A stretch of 64,000 bases of DNA from Paraglaciecola sp. Its GTDB lineage: Bacteria > Pseudomonadota > Gammaproteobacteria > Enterobacterales > Alteromonadaceae. The notes beneath the pieces are model-generated. The model did no database searches and was not told the DNA's origin. It worked only from the letters and a program-made list of their open reading frames with translations. The stretch is taken from contig JAACSL010000005.1 in assembly GCA_009993955.1 (NCBI GenBank), positions 85,995-149,994 on the forward strand. The letters run 5' to 3'. Both the position numbers and the translations under genes were made by a program. The stretch's first letter is position 1. Every line of letters starts with the position of its first letter. This document shows, in pieces, positions 45,401-52,864 of the stretch.

Positions 45401-46864
45401 GCCACCACCTGTTTCACCGCCTGTGTCGCCACCGCCTGTTCCACCGCCAGTGCTCGCACAGCTTTCACTTGGGTAAAGGGTTGCGATCCAATTTGGATTA
45501 TCGATAAAGGGGTTACGGTTACCTTGTACTTCATAAATACGGTCGTTACGACGTTGTTCATCAGCGTCGACAGGATCGGCGTTACTCCACGCAATCAAAG
45601 TACATAAGTAGCCAAGGTTGGGTTCGCCAGAGGTGGTCAAACGGTTTACCAATGCCAAGTCTGGTGTATTGTCAGAGCCCGCACCTTCATAACGGGTATC
45701 CATGTAGAACATCATACGTGCTACATCACCCTTCACTTCATTGCGTGGTTCGAATGAGTCACCGTCATATTTGTTGATGGGACTTTCAGGTAACACCGAA
45801 TCACTGTTGTCGAAGTCTAGGTTACCGCGTGAACTGTTGACGCTGATATCGGTGGGACGTAAATGATGAATATCGGTATGCGCCAACTGACTTTCATCAG
45901 GGAAACCATGGCTTTTTGGCCATGAGTGCTCACGGTTCCAATTGTCTGGGTTAGAGCTGGCCGCACCGCTACCGTTCGAGGCTTTGGCTTGTGAACGCGC
46001 CGTATACCATAAAATCACATTGTCAGTGTTGGCTGCATCTTCATCAGTGTAGGTTAAAGCAGTCCACACTTCAGCATAGGTTAACGATTTGATATCGCTG
46101 CTGATCACGTTATTGATCGCTACTTTGATGGTTTCTGGGCTTGAGTTAAGATCAATTTCGAGTTGCACAGGGGCGTAATAATCAGCGGCATTAAATGTGC
46201 TGATGTCTTTAAATTTGGGTAAATCTGGACAGCCGGTACACACACTGCCACTGATCACATCACCACCAGTTTCACCGCCTGTGTCGCCACCGCCAGTATC
46301 ACCACCACCGGTAGAACCATCGCCAAAGATTTGCGCAACGTTGACTTCACCAAAAGAATCATCTTCACTGTAAACCCAAACAAAGTCGTTGTATTGGGTG
46401 CCCGAGCCGGTCAACTGCAATGATGCACCGATGGGTGTGGTGCCCGTTTCTGACACGCCGATATCAGTACTGACGATACCATCAGCAACACCACCAACCC
46501 CAGTCATGCTACCTTCGTAACTTAAAAACTGAATGAGGGTACCGGTATTGTCTACCAAGGCAACGCCATCAGGCGAACCGTTCTGAATACCTGATGCAGG
46601 ACCTGCAAAGCTCAACGTTCCGTAGCCACCAGATTGATCAGCCAGTGTGCCTGACAAATTAATCGTGCCGTAAACGCTACCATTGCTGCCGTTATATAAA
46701 ACCAAACTGTAGCCTGATAAATCAGTACCTGCAGTTCCAGCCACTTCAATGGCTTCACCTACATCACCACTGACATTGTCGTAGTGTATTTCATTGATAA
46801 AAACGGTGGCTTGCGCCGCTGGCAACATAAATAGGGCCAGTAATCCTTGGTAACGTAACTTCAT
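42455..46864 (-). CDS. Secreted multidomain nuclease, ExeM/NucH-like, with dockerin
   Basis: This 1469-residue protein has a signal peptide (LLALFMLPAAQA) and three lamin-tail domains, each starting FINEIHYD (about residues 22, 510 and 670). Between the first and second is an endonuclease-I domain (about 205-480) with the His-Me motif NREHSWPKSHGF and DIHHLRPTDISVNSSRGN. After the third come an OB-fold (about 842-960) and an endonuclease/exonuclease/phosphatase domain (about 1090-1400) with MEIENNG, VNHFKSKG, GDLNAYAKED and SDHDPVV. GGDTGG-type linkers flank the first nuclease. The last 60 residues are a type I dockerin with calcium loops DWDGDGDVDVND and DLNNDGVVNALD, then a CTRTSCAA tail. 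It probably degrades extracellular DNA for phosphate, nutrients or biofilm turnover. Confidence 0.92.
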   Translation of the reverse strand: MKLRYQGLLALFMLPAAQATVFINEIHYDNVSGDVGEAIEVAGTAGTDLSGYSLVLYNGSNGSVYGTINLSGTLADQSGGYGTLSFAGPASGIQNGSPDGVALVDNTGTLIQFLSYEGSMTGVGGVADGIVSTDIGVSETGTTPIGASLQLTGSGTQYNDFVWVYSEDDSFGEVNVAQIFGDGSTGGGDTGGGDTGGETGGDVISGSVCTGCPDLPKFKDISTFNAADYYAPVQLEIDLNSSPETIKVAINNVISSDIKSLTYAEVWTALTYTDEDAANTDNVILWYTARSQAKASNGSGAASSNPDNWNREHSWPKSHGFPDESQLAHTDIHHLRPTDISVNSSRGNLDFDNSDSVLPESPINKYDGDSFEPRNEVKGDVARMMFYMDTRYEGAGSDNTPDLALVNRLTTSGEPNLGYLCTLIAWSNADPVDADEQRRNDRIYEVQGNRNPFIDNPNWIATLYPSESCASTGGGTGGGDTGGETGGGDTGGGDTGGETPATGTSSLVFINEIHYDDASTDAGEGVEIAGPAGTDLSGMTLVPYNGSNGQSYSITDLSGTIPNQQNGFGTVFFAISGLQNGAPDGVALVAADGTTVLQFLSYEGSFAATNGPASGMTSEDIGVNEPGTTPDGYSMQLAGSGFKYADFTWQAAAQNTYDAVNTGQTFVAPLPFINEIHYDDASTDAGEGFEIAGLAGLDLSGMSLVPYNGSNGQTYSITPLSGTIPNQQNGFGTVFFPISGLQNGAPDGVALVAADATVIQFLSYEGSFVATNGPALGMSSVDIGVAETGSTLDGDSLQLGGAGFEYADFSWQEVMASTYDAVNTNQSFGAANGGDNGGTTALGQCADPATLISAVQGNSDVSPVVGQTVVVEAVVSATFPAIGGFFMQEEAADMDTDAQTSEGLFVAYTGSMPAVGTVVRVVGDVSENFAKTQMTAAAAPLDCGTATVDAVSFSLPFADANAAEAFEGMLVTAAQALTVSDNYSLAQFGEVTLSFGRLYNPTNLFPAGSAEAQAVAAQNSLNAVILDDGANGSNPADVIYPTGGLSAANTLRGGDTVSALTGVMDFSFGNYRVIPTSEPTFAATNARTAQPELSLGNVKVASMNVLNYFTTLDLPGVSPDPRGADSAEEFDRQRVKMLAAIVALDADIVGLMEIENNGVAAGSALHDVVSGLNDILGAGTYALVDTGASVSTDQITTAFIYQPAKVSPVNAVMINNDSIFNRPPIAQTFALVSNGETLTVVVNHFKSKGCGADGGADADNGDGQGCYNGRRVQQANALTTWLATDAYLSQQSRQLIIGDLNAYAKEDPILALQVAGFTNLIEHFQGAEAYSYSFGGTVGYLDHALASADLLAVAVDANDWHINADEPRVLDYNVENKSAEQLVTFFAPDQFRMSDHDPVVMSFQLDTQVVRGDWDGDGDVDVNDIRALTLAIQKRLPIDMAFDLNNDGVVNALDTRVMKTLCTRTSCAA

Positions 46865-47014
46865 TTTTTCTCCTGCGCGCGTTAGCGATCGGTAGACCGA
46901 TTTTTTAGTATCATTTCTTGGGGCATGCGATGTTCTTTTACTTCTGTGACATCCATATGACAGCGAGGAAGAAAGGCAAGCAACAACAAAATAGTTTTAA
47001 ATCGGATTTTTCTT

Positions 47015-47030
47015 AGCAAATTTTACGCCA
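47015..47030 (-). promoter_or_regulatory. Sigma-54 (RpoN) promoter of the nuclease-cohesin operon
   Basis: On the minus strand the sequence is TGGCGT, five bases (AAAAT), TTGCT. This matches the sigma-54 consensus at the invariant GG and GC with correct spacing, and at TTGCW fully. It would start transcription near 47004, about 140 bases before the nuclease ATG. Exosortase systems in some Proteobacteria are controlled by PrsK/PrsR with RpoN, which fits. Confidence 0.58.
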
Positions 47031-47273
47031 CTAAGTTTTTTACTTTTAAAACATGTTTTTAAGCAATTTTTTTACATTTTGAAAATGTATATTGCAAAAA
47101 AAGCTGACAGTATTTTGTACAACTACAGGCCCTGCGGTTAACAAACCTACCGTGTTTTAAGATGAACAAGTGGCCAACACAAAAATCCACGCAAAGGTGT
47201 AAAACCCACCTTATAAATTTTTTATATTCTTGCTTGCATATCAGAAAAAGTTCAGCTAACTTGCATCATATAA

Positions 47274-47288
47274 ATATCATAATGATAT
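47274..47288. promoter_or_regulatory. 15-base perfect palindrome before the SPFH gene
   Basis: ATATCAT (47274-47280) and ATGATAT (47282-47288) flank one central A, 15 bases before the SPFH ATG. It overlaps the transcript start region or the leader, where a repressor could act; the ribbon-helix-helix protein encoded at 48230 is one candidate. AT-rich chance palindromes are not excluded. Confidence 0.4.
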
Positions 47289-47303
47289 CAATTGGAGACT
47301 TAT

Positions 47304-48161
47304 ATGATCACTGAAAAACCCGCGTTTTCACTTAATGGTTATCCCATGTTTTTATTGGTATTGCCTGTTTTGCAGATAATATTTGCTTTGGCATTAGTTA
47401 ATCGAATTTTACTGCCCCTAGCCGCCCTCGGTAGTTTGGCGACCTTAATTTGTTGGGCTGGTTTTTTTATGGTGCAGCCAAATCAAGCTCGAGTCTTTAC
47501 CTTGTTTGGTAGTTATGCCGGTACCGAAAAACGTAACGGTTTACGTTGGACCATTCCTTTTTATATCCGTAAAAGTGTGTCACTTCGTGTACGAAATTTT
47601 GAGTCTGCCAAGATAAAGGTTAACGACAATTTAGGTAACCCTATCGAAATTGCCACCATCGTGGTATGGGCAGTGACCGACTCCGCAGAAGCTTTGTTTG
47701 AAGTGGATGATTACGAAAGTTATGTCACTATCCAAAGTGAGTCTGCCTTACGAATTATGGCCAGTCATTACGCCTATGATCCGCAAGATGATGACAGTCA
47801 AGAAATCGCTTTGCGCAGCCATCCACAGCAAATATCTGAGATGCTCAAAAAGGAAATCCAAGAACGTTTAGGCAAAGCAGGCGTCACGGTGCACGAGGCT
47901 AAAATCAGCCACTTAGCCTATGCCCAAGAAATTGCGAGTGCCATGTTACAGCGCCAGCAAGCCAGTGCCATTATCGCCGCCCGCAGTAAGATTGTAGAGG
48001 GTGCAGTGGGTATGGTTGAAATGGCCCTTGAGCGCTTAAAAGCACAAAACGTGGTGAACTTAGATGAAGAACGGAAAGCGGCCATGGTGAGTAATTTATT
48101 GGTGGTGCTGTGTGGCGATAAAAACGTCCAACCTATTGTTAACTCGGGTTCGTTGTATTAA
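47304..48161 (+). CDS. SPFH/band-7 domain membrane protein
   Basis: This 285-residue protein has a hydrophobic N-terminal hairpin (about 12-57) and an SPFH domain (about 65-240: LRVRNFESAKIKVNDNLGNP, ATIVVWAVTDSAEALFEVDD), then an Ala/Arg-rich helix (QRQQASAIIAARSKIVEGAV) that should oligomerise. Such proteins form large membrane assemblies like stomatins and flotillins. The ATG at 47304 has GGAG eight bases before it; a TTG at 47292 in frame overlaps that site and is rejected. It is followed by a small DNA-binding protein gene on the same strand. Confidence 0.9.
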   Translation: MITEKPAFSLNGYPMFLLVLPVLQIIFALALVNRILLPLAALGSLATLICWAGFFMVQPNQARVFTLFGSYAGTEKRNGLRWTIPFYIRKSVSLRVRNFESAKIKVNDNLGNPIEIATIVVWAVTDSAEALFEVDDYESYVTIQSESALRIMASHYAYDPQDDDSQEIALRSHPQQISEMLKKEIQERLGKAGVTVHEAKISHLAYAQEIASAMLQRQQASAIIAARSKIVEGAVGMVEMALERLKAQNVVNLDEERKAAMVSNLLVVLCGDKNVQPIVNSGSLY

Positions 48162-48229
48162 CGCCATGATGAAACAACCATCACAATACGCGACCACTTT
48201 TCACTTTCAGCTAAAAGAGCACGATTGTT

Positions 48230-48436
48230 TTGACTAAAAAAGCCTTTCCACTGCGTATTAGCGCCGACGTATTAGCCGCAATTCAACGCTGGGCTGATGA
48301 CGATTTGCGCAGCTTAAATGCGCAAATTGAATACGTATTGCGTGATGCTTTGGTGAAACAAGGGCGAGTGAAATTGGTACAAAAAGTGCTGACTGAGGTG
48401 ATGGAGCAGGACGAGTCTGGCAAACAACCAGACTAA
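48230..48436 (+). CDS. Arc-type ribbon-helix-helix protein
   Basis: This 68-residue protein has the strand-helix-helix layout of Arc/MetJ regulators: KAFPLRISADVLAAIQRWAD then RSLNAQIEYVLRDALVKQG. It would dimerise and insert the N-terminal strand into the major groove. The start is TTG 48230. It lies 68 bases after the SPFH gene on the same strand, and this pairing of an SPFH gene with an Arc-like gene is common from my knowledge of related genomes. It may regulate the pair. Confidence 0.82.
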   Translation: MTKKAFPLRISADVLAAIQRWADDDLRSLNAQIEYVLRDALVKQGRVKLVQKVLTEVMEQDESGKQPD

Positions 48437-48463
48437 ACACCTGCTCTTCAGCCAAATTGGGAC

Positions 48464-49225
48464 TTACGCAACTAATTTTGCCCTGTTTCTTAACCACAAA
48501 ACAGGCAGCAACAGTAAACTTAACCACCCTGCACTACCACCTTCCACTATCACGGTGGTCTCGGTGTATTCAAAGTTTTTACTTTCTAAGCTAAGCAAAT
48601 AGAGATCTGGATCATCGTAACTATCAAGGGTGGCAACCAGCTCATCGCTATAAGCATCATAAAGCTCAATTAACATTTCATAGTCCCCAGTAGGAAACCC
48701 GTTGAGCAGTTCGGTATCCACCACCAAACTGTCGCCCTCGTCGTCACCAAAAATACTGAATACTGAGGTGGTATGAAATTCCTTGTACAGCTCACCACGA
48801 GTTAGATACAAACGCGCATACACTTCTGCCCGTTGATAAACTGTGTCTGCATCAAACTCCAGTGAAAATCGATAGGCGTAGCCGTCGTAATCAAGATCAT
48901 TGCGCAGCGTCACACTTGCATCATATATCCAAAAGTCTTGATTGGCATGGCTCATGACTGTGCGTTGCTGGGTACTGCGCGCTGCTTGCTGGTGTAAGTA
49001 TTTAGATTTTTGTTGGGCGTTGTTGCCAGCAACAGCCCCTTTGTCCATAGCCGAGGCTAATCCAGTAGTGCTGACATCTGAGCGTTTTATCAGTAAATTG
49101 CTGGTTAAGCCGTGCTGAGTTTCGGTGGATTGGGCCGCCCACTGGTCTTGGTTTGCATATACACTGTGGCTGGCTACAGCGCTGGTGATCGCGCTTGCTA
49201 AGATGATTAAAGCTGATTTTTTCAT
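48464..49225 (-). CDS. Surface protein with GlyGly-CTERM tail (choice-of-anchor H type)
   Basis: This 253-residue exported protein has a signal peptide (SALIILASAITSAVASHSVYA) and a beta-rich domain (about 85-220, with DFWIYDASVTLRNDLDYDGY and TGDYEMLIELYDAYSDEL). The C-terminus is EGGSAGWLSLLLLPVLWLRN then RAKLVA: a GlyGly motif, a hydrophobic helix and basic residues. That is the GlyGly-CTERM signal cut by rhombosortase before surface attachment or type II secretion. It fits proteins named choice-of-anchor H, whose members carry different sorting tails. No rhombosortase gene is in the window. AGGAG lies eight bases before the chosen ATG. Confidence 0.82.
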   Translation of the reverse strand: MKKSALIILASAITSAVASHSVYANQDQWAAQSTETQHGLTSNLLIKRSDVSTTGLASAMDKGAVAGNNAQQKSKYLHQQAARSTQQRTVMSHANQDFWIYDASVTLRNDLDYDGYAYRFSLEFDADTVYQRAEVYARLYLTRGELYKEFHTTSVFSIFGDDEGDSLVVDTELLNGFPTGDYEMLIELYDAYSDELVATLDSYDDPDLYLLSLESKNFEYTETTVIVEGGSAGWLSLLLLPVLWLRNRAKLVA

Positions 49226-49332
49226 CACACTCTCCTTCTGATTTAAGTGAGAGTGTGAGCCGAAAAATCTGAACCTTAACTGAAGCAAGTCTTAAGCAAA
49301 AAATGCCCTACAATAAACCCGGCAACGCTGGT

Positions 49333-50181
49333 CTAACGCATACCACGCTTTTCTTTGATCATTTCATAGGCCGCTTGAATGTCTTGGGTTTTATTTTTAG
49401 CTAACTCTAACGCTTGTTTGGGTAAACCTTTCGAAACAAGCTTGTCTGGGTGATTCTCCCCCATCAATTTACGGTAAGCTTTTTTTACGGTTTTATCGTC
49501 ATCGCTGGCTTGGCAGCCTAAAATTTTGTAAGCATCAGCCAGCGATTGTTGTGCGGAATAACCCGAGCTGCGTTGCTGCTTTGATTGTTGACCACGCCCC
49601 TGTCCCGTTTGACCTTGGCGAAAACGCAGTTCTGCCTCAAAAACTGACAAGAGATATAATAAGTCGTTTTCTTTGAAGCCCATGTAGCGGGCGACGTTTT
49701 CTAGTATCGTTTGCTCTGCTTTGTCGAGTTTACCGTCAACGTAGGCCGCCTGAATCAGTATCTCTAAGTAAACTTGCAGAATATCCCGTCGTCCATGGCA
49801 CGACTCTTTGAATTCAATGATGGTGGCCTTTAAGGGGAAATCAGCGGCCTTGCCATCGCGAAAGGCATTTTGCGCCTCACGCCTGACATCACCCTCTAGG
49901 CCCATTTGATCCATCAGCGCACTGGCCATGCGGATTTCAGCATCACTCACTTGCCCATCCGCCTTGGCAACATGCCCCATCACAGAAAATAAGGTATGAA
50001 AGAAAATGGCATGCTGTTTTAACTCATCTTGGCTGGTAAAAAAGCGACTAAAGCCGCCCATTTGATTGAAATCTTGACTGTAGCCTTTATCAAATACATG
50101 TCCGACGATGAACCCCAAGATGGCGCCGGGAATGCGTGCAAACATAAAGCCAAACAGCGTGCCTAATATTCGTCCTATCAT
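49333..50181 (-). CDS. djlA: Membrane-anchored DnaJ-like co-chaperone DjlA
   Basis: This 282-residue protein has the N-terminal glycine-patterned membrane segment (LGTLFGFMFARIPGAILGFI), a TerB-like helical domain (about 55-175), a Gln/Ser-rich linker and a C-terminal J domain with the HPD motif (ENHPDKLVSKGLP, about 252). It recruits and stimulates DnaK at the inner membrane. In Gammaproteobacteria it commonly sits divergent to lptD, as here. Confidence 0.96.
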   Translation of the reverse strand: MIGRILGTLFGFMFARIPGAILGFIVGHVFDKGYSQDFNQMGGFSRFFTSQDELKQHAIFFHTLFSVMGHVAKADGQVSDAEIRMASALMDQMGLEGDVRREAQNAFRDGKAADFPLKATIIEFKESCHGRRDILQVYLEILIQAAYVDGKLDKAEQTILENVARYMGFKENDLLYLLSVFEAELRFRQGQTGQGRGQQSKQQRSSGYSAQQSLADAYKILGCQASDDDKTVKKAYRKLMGENHPDKLVSKGLPKQALELAKNKTQDIQAAYEMIKEKRGMR

Positions 50182-50482
50182 AAAATTTTTGTCTATGCCT
50201 TATAGTTGAGCAACGCCAAGCTTGCTGAGGAAACGACACTGGTCAAGATGTGATATCCAGTGAAATGGGTGCAAGTTTCTATATTACAATAATTTAAAAA
50301 TGTTTCATCCTGTGTGTCAGAGTTCCCTACCTGTGGGGAAGAAGCTATTTGCTATGTTTAACACTTATGTGCGCTGAAATAGCAGTTTTTTCATAAGTCT
50401 GCTGGTAAATCCTGACGAAACCCTTAAAATCGCCGGTTTACATTTAAGCGCTCAGCAACTAAGGCTTACATCCCTATCTCCA
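50182..50482. other. 301-base divergent djlA/lptD intergenic region
   Basis: No coding potential or strong structure is visible. It must carry promoters for both genes. I looked for a GGAACTT/TCAAA sigma-E element before lptD and did not find a convincing one. Confidence 0.5.
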
Positions 50483-52690
50483 ATGCAAACTAGGCTCCCT
50501 TTATTGTTAACCATTTTGGCCTTGTACAGTGCTGCTAGCTTGGCTGAGCCGCAGTGTTTTAGCCCTGTGGAGCCCCTGAGCTTGAATAATCAGTTAGGTA
50601 CAGGGCAGATTAGAGTCAAAGCGCAAAGCACCATGATCCAGCAAGACACGGTGGCGCAGTTCAGTGGTAAGGTAGAAATAGAAAACAATACTTCGCGGAT
50701 CATGGCTGATTCCGCCGATGTTGACCGACGCACGCAAGCCTTAAATGCCAGTGGCGATGTAAGTTATCAAGACAAACAAATCAGTGTAAAAAGCCAAGGC
50801 GTGAGTTTGAATACCCGCACCAATGCCTTGGTCATTGAAGATACCGAATATCAGTTGGCTGCTATGACTGGTCGAGGCAAGGCTGAAACTATCGCCCTGA
50901 GTCAAGATGCTGGCATTAAGTTACAAGAGGTAAGTTTTTCAACCTGCCCAGAAGGGCATGAAGATTGGCGTATTCAAGCGAGCACCATTAGTTTGTCACC
51001 GGATCAATTGCGCGGTGAAGTCAGTCACGCACGTTTTTATTTGGGCGACGTCCCAGTACTATATCTTCCTTATTTCTCCTTTCCCGTTACCGACACCCGC
51101 CAATCGGGATTACTCTACCCAGAAATTTCAAGTTCAAGCTCCACCGGACTCTCGTTTGAACAGCCTTATTATTGGAACATTGCCGAAAACATTGATGCCA
51201 CCATTGCTCCACGGCTTATGAGTGAGCGTGGCTTGCAGTTGAAAACCGAATTGCGCTATTTAACCGAGAGTCAAACGGGCCAATTCGATCTCGAATATTT
51301 AGCGAATGATCGGGCAACCGGCAGTAAAGATGATCGTTATTTTTATCGCTTTGTGCATCAAGGACAATTCCAGCAAGATTGGCAGATCAGTGCTGAATAC
51401 AATGGCTTAAGTGACAGTAACTACATTGTCGACTTGGGTTCAGATTATTATAACCGCGCTGATACCCATTTATATCGAACCTTGGGCTTGAGCTATTTCA
51501 GTGAACAGCTTGATTTCAATTTACAGATGCGAGACTTCGAAATCTTAGGTGATCACGCCAACAGTTATCGTGCTTTACCAGAAATGAAACTCAATTATGC
51601 GCTGCCTGTATTACAACATCTTGAGTTCGCACTGAATTCTGAATTAGCTTATTTTGACAATAACAGTGCCACTAGCCCACAAGCCACACGCTGGCATATT
51701 GCCCCAAGTTTGCGCCTACCCTACCAAACGGCGTGGGGAGAATTTATGGCTGAAACCACCTTATTGCAAACCTACTACCGGCAAAAAAATATTGTCAATA
51801 CCCAACTGAGTGAACAAGTATCACGCACCCTGGGCCAAGCCCGTATTTATGGCGCCTTGGCGTTTGAGCGCACGGCGAACTGGTTGTTAAAGAATGCTGT
51901 TCAAACCCTCGAACCCAAGGTGCAATATCTGTACACCAGTTATCAAGATCAAACTGACATCGGCTTGTATGATACTACGCGCTTGTTTACTGATTTTGAT
52001 GGTTTATTTCGTGCCCAAAAGTTCACAGGTCTTGACCGGATCAGTGACAAAAACCAAGTCACCATGGGTCTCACCACACGCATTTTGGACGCCAATAATC
52101 AGGAACAATTCTCTCTGAGTGTTGGTCAGATATTTTTTCTCAGTGATATCAGAGTGGTTGCTGCCTCTGAGCAGGGAGACCGCTCCGCCTTAGCAGCAGA
52201 ACTTAACTGGAAACTAGGCAGCAAATGGTATGCCCATACTGAAGCACAGATATCCAGCCAAACAGATAAGGTAGACCGCAGCAGTGTCTCCTTGGAATAC
52301 ACTTCTTCACGAGATCGCGTCGCGCAAATTAACCATCGTTATGTACGCGAATTATCCGGTCAAGAAATCAATCAAGTCGGTGTGACCGCAAGTTGGCCCA
52401 TCAATGACAAATGGCATTGGGTTGGTCGCTGGTATCATGACGTGACCAACCATCGTACGGTTGAGTCTTATGTTGGCGTGCAATATGAGTCATGTTGTTG
52501 GGCTATCCGCATCAGCACACAACGCCATCTGAGCAACCGCTTTGATATTAATGGTGCACAAAGTACCAATGAATTTGAATCGGGCGTTGCCTTGCAATTT
52601 ATCTTAAAAGGCTTAGGCAGCGAAAGTCGTGGTCGTGATATGTTAACCGACGGATTATTTGGCTATCGTCAACCCTATTTGTTGAACTAA
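50483..52690 (+). CDS. lptD: LPS-assembly outer-membrane protein LptD
   Basis: This 735-residue protein inserts lipopolysaccharide into the outer leaflet together with LptE. After the signal peptide (LLLTILALYSAASLA) there is a periplasmic OstA/LptA-like jellyroll (about 45-190, GKVEIENNTSRIMADSADVD) and a beta-barrel (about 215-735). The disulphide Cys set is conserved: one in EPQCFSP near the mature N-terminus, one in FSTCPEGHEDW (about 159), and the adjacent pair in YESCCWAIRI (about 672). It heads the classical operon with surA, pdxA, rsmA, apaG and apaH. Confidence 0.97.
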   Translation: MQTRLPLLLTILALYSAASLAEPQCFSPVEPLSLNNQLGTGQIRVKAQSTMIQQDTVAQFSGKVEIENNTSRIMADSADVDRRTQALNASGDVSYQDKQISVKSQGVSLNTRTNALVIEDTEYQLAAMTGRGKAETIALSQDAGIKLQEVSFSTCPEGHEDWRIQASTISLSPDQLRGEVSHARFYLGDVPVLYLPYFSFPVTDTRQSGLLYPEISSSSSTGLSFEQPYYWNIAENIDATIAPRLMSERGLQLKTELRYLTESQTGQFDLEYLANDRATGSKDDRYFYRFVHQGQFQQDWQISAEYNGLSDSNYIVDLGSDYYNRADTHLYRTLGLSYFSEQLDFNLQMRDFEILGDHANSYRALPEMKLNYALPVLQHLEFALNSELAYFDNNSATSPQATRWHIAPSLRLPYQTAWGEFMAETTLLQTYYRQKNIVNTQLSEQVSRTLGQARIYGALAFERTANWLLKNAVQTLEPKVQYLYTSYQDQTDIGLYDTTRLFTDFDGLFRAQKFTGLDRISDKNQVTMGLTTRILDANNQEQFSLSVGQIFFLSDIRVVAASEQGDRSALAAELNWKLGSKWYAHTEAQISSQTDKVDRSSVSLEYTSSRDRVAQINHRYVRELSGQEINQVGVTASWPINDKWHWVGRWYHDVTNHRTVESYVGVQYESCCWAIRISTQRHLSNRFDINGAQSTNEFESGVALQFILKGLGSESRGRDMLTDGLFGYRQPYLLN

Positions 52691-52864
52691 AGCGCTATTT
52701 TGCTGTTTATATCGGTAATGCTAAAAAATGACGGATCACGACTGCGTTTTAAGGCAAAATAGAAGTGTGTGAAGATTAACAAGCAGAACACCCTGAATTC
52801 GCAAGTACATGCAAGGCTCTGGCCTTCACCTTAAACTAACCAAAAAGTAAAAGTAAAAGTAATC

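Larger units (their letters stand above)
46865..47303. other. 439-base divergent intergenic region (nuclease / SPFH genes)
   Basis: AT-rich and without coding potential. It holds the sigma-54 promoter and the palindrome listed separately, and a short palindrome ATCGGT-AG-ACCGAT (46888-46901) in the nuclease leader shortly before its ribosome site (AGGAG). Its two-base loop makes a DNA operator more likely than an RNA hairpin. Confidence 0.6.

Noticed and set aside
42600..46860. Lamin-tail repeats as recombining or phase-variable DNA
   Set aside because: The copies differ at many synonymous sites, so they are unlikely to recombine often; protein-level repetition explains the similarity.
52840..52864. 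AAAAGT repeats before surA as a regulatory repeat
   Set aside because: Three short A-rich copies are too little to distinguish from an ordinary purine-rich leader.
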